Part shown: positions 60,806 through 64,000 of the stretch, piece after piece
How the letters are laid out: the number at the start of each line of letters is the position of its first letter
Position numbering within the stretch: the first letter of the stretch is position 1
Origin: Bacteroidota bacterium
GTDB lineage: Bacteria; Bacteroidota; Bacteroidia; B-17B0; Aurantibacillaceae
Assembly: GCA_025360565.1 (NCBI GenBank)
Contig: JANYBY010000119.1
Span: 1 to 64,000 of the forward strand
Length of the DNA stretch: 64,000 nt
Direction: 5' to 3'
Notes under the pieces: model-generated
What the model was told of the DNA's origin: nothing
Seen by the model: only the letters and a program-made list of their open reading frames with translations
Databases searched by the model: none
Made by a program: the position numbers and the translations under genes

Positions 60806-61192
60806 TTAATGATTTACCCTTTGGTAATGATAATCAATATGCACCGGACTAAACACAAATTTATAAGCCAAACGGGTTTCGGTTAAAGTATCAATATGTG
60901 CTTTAAGATTGTTTTTAGTGCCGTCAATATTAAACCAAAATATGGTATCGCCAACAATTTTGTATTTATACCTATAAACAATTGAATTTGGCCCACCTTC
61001 AATAACTATGCCGCTTTTTAAAAACTGTGATTCAGTATTTTCAGGTGGTTTTGTTATACCCTTCGAAGTGGTAATTGTTCCGACCCCCTTCCATCTACCA
61101 ATTATTTTTTTCGAATTATCGTCGCCCTTGTAATAACAATTAATTAAAGTTAATACAAGTACGATCTTAAAACCGGCTTTCAATAAAAACAT
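60806..61192 (-). CDS. Small lipoprotein, unknown function
   Basis: A 128-residue predicted lipoprotein with the lipobox ending LINC (Cys19). The mature part starts with a KKIIGRWKGVGTI strand and alternates beta strands (SIVYRYKYKIVGDTIFWF, LAYKFVFSPVHIDYHYQ), a layout like small lipocalin-like domains of this phylum. No ligand can be assigned. It lies just upstream of the two sensor kinases on the same strand, with 44 bases between, and could be their accessory ligand-sensing protein. Confidence 0.7.
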   Translation of the reverse strand: MFLLKAGFKIVLVLTLINCYYKGDDNSKKIIGRWKGVGTITTSKGITKPPENTESQFLKSGIVIEGGPNSIVYRYKYKIVGDTIFWFNIDGTKNNLKAHIDTLTETRLAYKFVFSPVHIDYHYQRVNH

Positions 61193-61216
61193 AAAATTAT
61201 TTTTATAATTTAAAAA

Positions 61217-61249
61217 CGAAAAGCCCTTCGTTTTTGCGAAAGGCTTTTC
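61217..61249 (-). terminator. Intrinsic terminator
   Basis: GAAAAGCC...TTCG pairs with CGAAAGGCTTTTC around a T-rich loop. On the minus strand it ends in CGTTTTTA and lies 41 bases beyond the stop of the VCBS protein at 61290. Confidence 0.8.
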
Positions 61250-61289
61250 TTGTTAATTGTACTTTTAGGCTCTACATACCTAACTGCAC

Positions 61290-62900
61290 TTATTCAACAT
61301 GAATTATTTTTTGAGTATAAGTAACCCCGTTTACAATGGATACTAAAAAATAGACCCCTTTACTTTCAACATTTAAGTTGTAAGAATAAGTACCGCTGTC
61401 TAAATTTTTATTTTCGGTCTTATTAATTAATTGCCCTAAAGAATTAAATAAATTCAATTGAACATTGCAGTTTGAATTTAGCTGAAGTTTTATAGTTGCA
61501 TGATCAACAAATGGATTTGGGTAAACTACAATTTCAGCGTTTTTTATTTCTTGTGCATAAATAGCCGTGACTGAGCAAACAGTAACGCTTTGCACAACCA
61601 TGGTTGCTCCTTGGCAACCAGTGCCATCACTTCCTGTAACAGTATAAGTTGTGGTAACTGTTGGGCTAATTGCTATTGATGCATTATTAGAAGCGTTGCT
61701 CCATGTATAAGTTGTTGCGCCACCCGCAGTAATTGTTGCTGTTGAGCCCGAACACAACAAGGTTGAAGTTGAACTTGCAGTTACGGTTGGCGCGCTATTA
61801 ATAAGTATAGATACGTTAGCGTTTGCCTGATTTGCTGCTACAACATCGGGCTTACCATCATTATTAAAATCACAAATAGATAACCAAGTTGGTGCACCTC
61901 CAATTGTAAAACTGTTTACCGAACCAAAACCTCCTGCGCCATTACCCAAAAAGGTCTGAAGAGAATTGTTTCCGGCAGAAACTACCGCTACATCCTTTTT
62001 TCCATCCGAATTAAAATCGCCAATGGCCATTCCTCTGGGCGCTCCGGCTGTTACTAAACTTGTGGTAGGTACAAAACTTCCGTTACCGGTACCTAATAAT
62101 ATTGAGATGCTGTTAGCGCCATTATTGGTTACACTAAGATCGGGTTTACCATCCGAATTAAAATCACCGCATGCAATGCCGCGCGGATTTGTGCTCACCG
62201 TAATAGTACAGAAGGTGGAGAAAGTGCCTGTTCCCGATCCCAATAAAACAGAAACGTCGGCGCTGTTGTAATTAGCAGTTGCCAAATCCGATTTTCCGTC
62301 CGAATTAAAATCTCCAACCGCCACTGCATAAGGACTTGTTCCTGTAGAATAGTTAACTGCAGTTAAAAAACTTCCTGTTCCGGTTCCAATTAAAACGGAT
62401 ACAGTCATAGTACTTCCGTTTGTTGCAACCAGATCCACTTTACCATCTCCATTAAAATCACCTGAGGCAATAGACTGTGGCACTACACCTACAGTAAAAT
62501 TAGTTACTGCACCAAATCCACCAATGCCGTTACCAAGTAATACCGCAATTAATGATGCGCTTGCAGGCGCTAAATTGGTTATGGCCAAATCAAGTTTACT
62601 GTCTCCATTAAAATCGGCATTAATTATACCACAAGGCTGTGTGCCCGCTGTAAAAGTTGTAGCTGGCATAAAACTGCCGGTACCGGTGCCTAATAATATA
62701 CTTACATTGTTTTGTGCCTGACTGGTTACGGCAACATCTTGTTTTCCGTCGCCGTTAAAATCACCACACGTAGTTCCAAGCGGACTTATGCCGGTTGAAA
62801 AAGTTGTTTGGGGTAAAAAACATATCCCCTGGGCCTTTAGGCTGGTTGCTGAGAACGTACCTAAAAAGGCGATTGCGATCAATTGTAATTGTATTTTCAT
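61290..62900 (-). CDS. Seven-repeat VCBS/FG-GAP protein with T9SS type A domain
   Basis: A 536-residue secreted protein with a signal peptide ending TSLKAQG. Seven FG-GAP/VCBS repeats of ~47 residues are very regular. Each holds a D-F-N-x-D-x-K-x-D calcium-type loop (GDFNGDGKQD, ADFNGDSKLD, GDFNGDGKVD, GDFNSDGKSD, GDFNSDGKPD, GDFNSDGKKD, CDFNNDGKPD) followed by V-S-I-L-L-G-x-G-x-G-S-F. This predicts a seven-bladed beta-propeller. An Ig-like segment (TITAGGATTYTWSNAS) follows, then a type A sorting domain (IVVYPNPFVDHATIKL, LFNSLGQLI, VESKGVYFLVS). The similarity among the repeats suggests recent internal duplication. Surface binding role; ligand unknown. Confidence 0.92.
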   Translation of the reverse strand: MKIQLQLIAIAFLGTFSATSLKAQGICFLPQTTFSTGISPLGTTCGDFNGDGKQDVAVTSQAQNNVSILLGTGTGSFMPATTFTAGTQPCGIINADFNGDSKLDLAITNLAPASASLIAVLLGNGIGGFGAVTNFTVGVVPQSIASGDFNGDGKVDLVATNGSTMTVSVLIGTGTGSFLTAVNYSTGTSPYAVAVGDFNSDGKSDLATANYNSADVSVLLGSGTGTFSTFCTITVSTNPRGIACGDFNSDGKPDLSVTNNGANSISILLGTGNGSFVPTTSLVTAGAPRGMAIGDFNSDGKKDVAVVSAGNNSLQTFLGNGAGGFGSVNSFTIGGAPTWLSICDFNNDGKPDVVAANQANANVSILINSAPTVTASSTSTLLCSGSTATITAGGATTYTWSNASNNASIAISPTVTTTYTVTGSDGTGCQGATMVVQSVTVCSVTAIYAQEIKNAEIVVYPNPFVDHATIKLQLNSNCNVQLNLFNSLGQLINKTENKNLDSGTYSYNLNVESKGVYFLVSIVNGVTYTQKIIHVE

Positions 62901-63033
62901 TTTTTTAAGTTTTAATTATTATTTATACAACCAAAATTATGCCATTCTACAGGGTTACAAGGGTATAATAAATATTCGCCTAGGATAATTAAATATTCGT
63001 GGTCAGGTATAAGGAATTCGTTATTGCATTTAT

Positions 63034-63324
63034 TTACTCGTCCCTTAAAAAATATTTTTAAAATTTATTTTATTTGGGCGCCTTATCGCGCTTTCACTGC
63101 AAGCCCCGCAGTCTTTTGCTGTGTTGCTATGGCTGCGGTGGCTTCCTCTGGTCGCCTCCTCGCCTAAGCAACCCAACGCAAAATTCTTTCGGGGGCTTTC
63201 CGTTCAATCGCGGGCGCGGCATTAGGCTGAAATTCTGGTTGCAAAATTCCGAAGGGTTTTTATCCCCGGATTTTTGAAAATTAACAGTAATAGTGCTAAC
63301 TACAAAGTATTTGAGGGACGACTA
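63034..63324. repeat. Repeat-bounded noncoding element with inverted AGGGATG-family copy 3
   Basis: The outer arms TACTCGTCCCTTAAAAAATA (63034-63053) and AAAGTATTTGAGGGACGACTA (63304-63324) are imperfectly inverted. Inside, on the minus strand, lies a third copy of the structured repeat (63074-63230). It has a long stem, TTTTGCGTTGGGTTGCT pairing with AGCAACACAGCAAAA. The 547-base gap 62901-63447 holds this element and the terminator for the next gene, and no convincing protein gene. Confidence 0.5.
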
Positions 63325-63387
63325 TTTATACGAAGGGGAGTAAAAGGGAAAAATCTGGAAATTGCTCTGTTTATTTAATGAATTTGT

Positions 63388-63420
63388 AAAAAAAAAGCCC
63401 GCGGAATCTACGCCGCGGAC
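63388..63420 (-). terminator. Intrinsic terminator for the edge T9SS gene
   Basis: On the minus strand GTCCGCGG pairs with CCGCGGGC (one G-U pair) around CGTAGATT. A run of nine T follows. It starts 28 bases beyond the stop at 63448. Confidence 0.85.
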
Positions 63421-63447
63421 TTCTTAACCCATAGAACATGAAAAGCG

Positions 63448-64000
63448 TTATTTTGAAACAATGATTTTTTTTAAGTAAGACATACCTTGAGAATTCTGAA
63501 GTTTAACAAAATAAACCCCATCTGATAGATCACTCACATTAATTGTTGCGGAATTACCCGATACCTTTTCTGAAAATACTTTTTCGCCTATAGAATTGAA
63601 TAGGCTTACTGAAAGATTTTCAATTTCATTTTTAAAATCAATGGTAAAATAATTTTTAACCGGATTTGGAAATAGTTTAAAACTCTTCGAAAAATTTTCT
63701 TCTATTCCCGTTGCACTCGCGGCAAGTACAACAAGTTTGTGTCCGCCGGGCCCATATCCTCCAAAGGCTGTAGTGTAAGTTCCCGGTGTATTTATGGTTA
63801 GCAAAGAGTAGCCGCCGTTCACCCCTGCATTAAAAGTTGGCGTTCCTGTTGCCACCAATGTTCCGTTGCAATACCAATCTACGATCAAAGGATTTACGAT
63901 CAGTATACAATTACCATCAAAATTAGCACGAATAACCAGGCCACCGGTGTTTGGCAAATATACCGTATCGGCAATATTGTTATATCCGAAGTTAAGGGTA
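63448..64000 (-). CDS. T9SS type A sorting domain protein, 3' part (cut by window edge)
   Basis: The frame is open from the window edge (residues TLNFGYNNIADTVYLPNT...) to the stop at 63448, so the start lies outside. About 184 residues are visible. The first ~90 form a beta-rich domain (CILIVNPLIVDWYCNGTLV, NTPGTYTTAFGGYGPGG), resembling the immunoglobulin-like repeats that precede sorting domains. The last ~80 are a clear type A sorting domain: FKLFPNPVKNYFTIDF, LFNSIGEKVF, DLSDGVYFVKLQ. The ligand-binding or enzymatic part, if any, is outside the window. An internal ATG at 63957 is not the start, since coding sequence continues upstream. Confidence 0.85.
   Translation of the reverse strand, partial: TLNFGYNNIADTVYLPNTGGLVIRANFDGNCILIVNPLIVDWYCNGTLVATGTPTFNAGVNGGYSLLTINTPGTYTTAFGGYGPGGHKLVVLAASATGIEENFSKSFKLFPNPVKNYFTIDFKNEIENLSVSLFNSIGEKVFSEKVSGNSATINVSDLSDGVYFVKLQNSQGMSYLKKIIVSK

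Noticed and set aside
62524..62988. Long antisense frames over the VCBS gene
   Set aside because: They are shadows of the repeated DFNGDGK codons on the minus strand.
63074..63277. A 67-codon frame in the gap before the edge T9SS gene
   Set aside because: It lies in repeat copy 3 on the opposite strand and is Cys/Arg-rich with no protein-like pattern.
1..64000. CRISPR arrays, rRNA and tRNA genes
   Set aside because: No evenly spaced direct repeats with unique spacers were seen, and no tRNA T-arm or rRNA signatures were found in the gaps. A covariance-model scan would be decisive.

Overview
This window comes from a chromosome of the phylum Bacteroidota. The evidence is an AT-rich sequence with almost no Shine-Dalgarno sites, TAnnTTTG promoter boxes, and eight secreted proteins that end in type IX secretion (T9SS) sorting domains. 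It also has lineage-typical families: DUF5686, DUF5606, the SiaB-like kinase, TPR-LytS kinases and VCBS/Kelch/PKD surface proteins. I cannot name the genus. No rRNA, tRNA, CRISPR array, prophage or complete insertion sequence was seen.

Layout. 1-4107: the 3' end of a T9SS PKD protein, then a minus-strand run (biotin carrier, Tat-signal superoxide dismutase, iron-type alcohol dehydrogenase) and a small T9SS protein. 4233-10988: peptide-binding lipoprotein, DUF5686 outer-membrane protein, lptB, rdgB and rsgA. 10995-11555: a GxxExxY nuclease-fold gene between long terminal inverted repeats. 11595-17992: thiolase, gcvT, MORN protein, patatin and M3 oligopeptidase. 17993-19764: an accessory patch with a GNAT-like protein and a 57-aa partner between the pepF 3' end and an 84-bp diverged copy of that end, followed by intergenic repeats. 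19765-27858: ftsE, a 1056-aa TPR protein, an outer-membrane barrel protein, and feoA-feoB. 28015-35779: M1 aminopeptidase and a tight plus-strand cluster (lipoprotein, exonuclease, gpsA, PAP2-like membrane protein, epimerase, deoxynucleoside kinase, SiaB-like kinase). 35836-37728: rsmA and prfB on the minus strand; prfB carries a canonical +1 programmed frameshift. 38073-52270: membrane proteins and a series of T9SS or lipoprotein surface proteins. 52408-55820: MtfA-like peptidase, aminopeptidase P and an alpha/beta hydrolase. 55823-60761: a LytTR regulator and two tandem paralogous sensor kinases. 60806-64000: a lipoprotein and two more T9SS proteins, the last cut by the window edge.

How the genes work together. 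Housekeeping functions include translation (prfB, rsmA, rsgA), nucleotide pool cleaning and salvage (rdgB, dNK), envelope assembly (lptB, ftsE, gpsA), ferrous iron uptake (feoAB), one-carbon metabolism (gcvT) and peptide use (M1, M3, aminopeptidase P, peptide-binding lipoprotein). These are interleaved with surface proteins exported by a T9SS machinery encoded elsewhere.

The most notable signals are noncoding. Several families of structured intergenic repeats occur. One of them, TCTGCG-type, forms the termini around the GxxExxY gene and also exists as short gene-less copies directly upstream of start codons. A 161-bp near-symmetric palindrome separates a sensor kinase from its response regulator. 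The two best candidates for an undescribed system are the GxxExxY inverted-repeat unit and the GNAT-like/57-aa pair at the pepF end.
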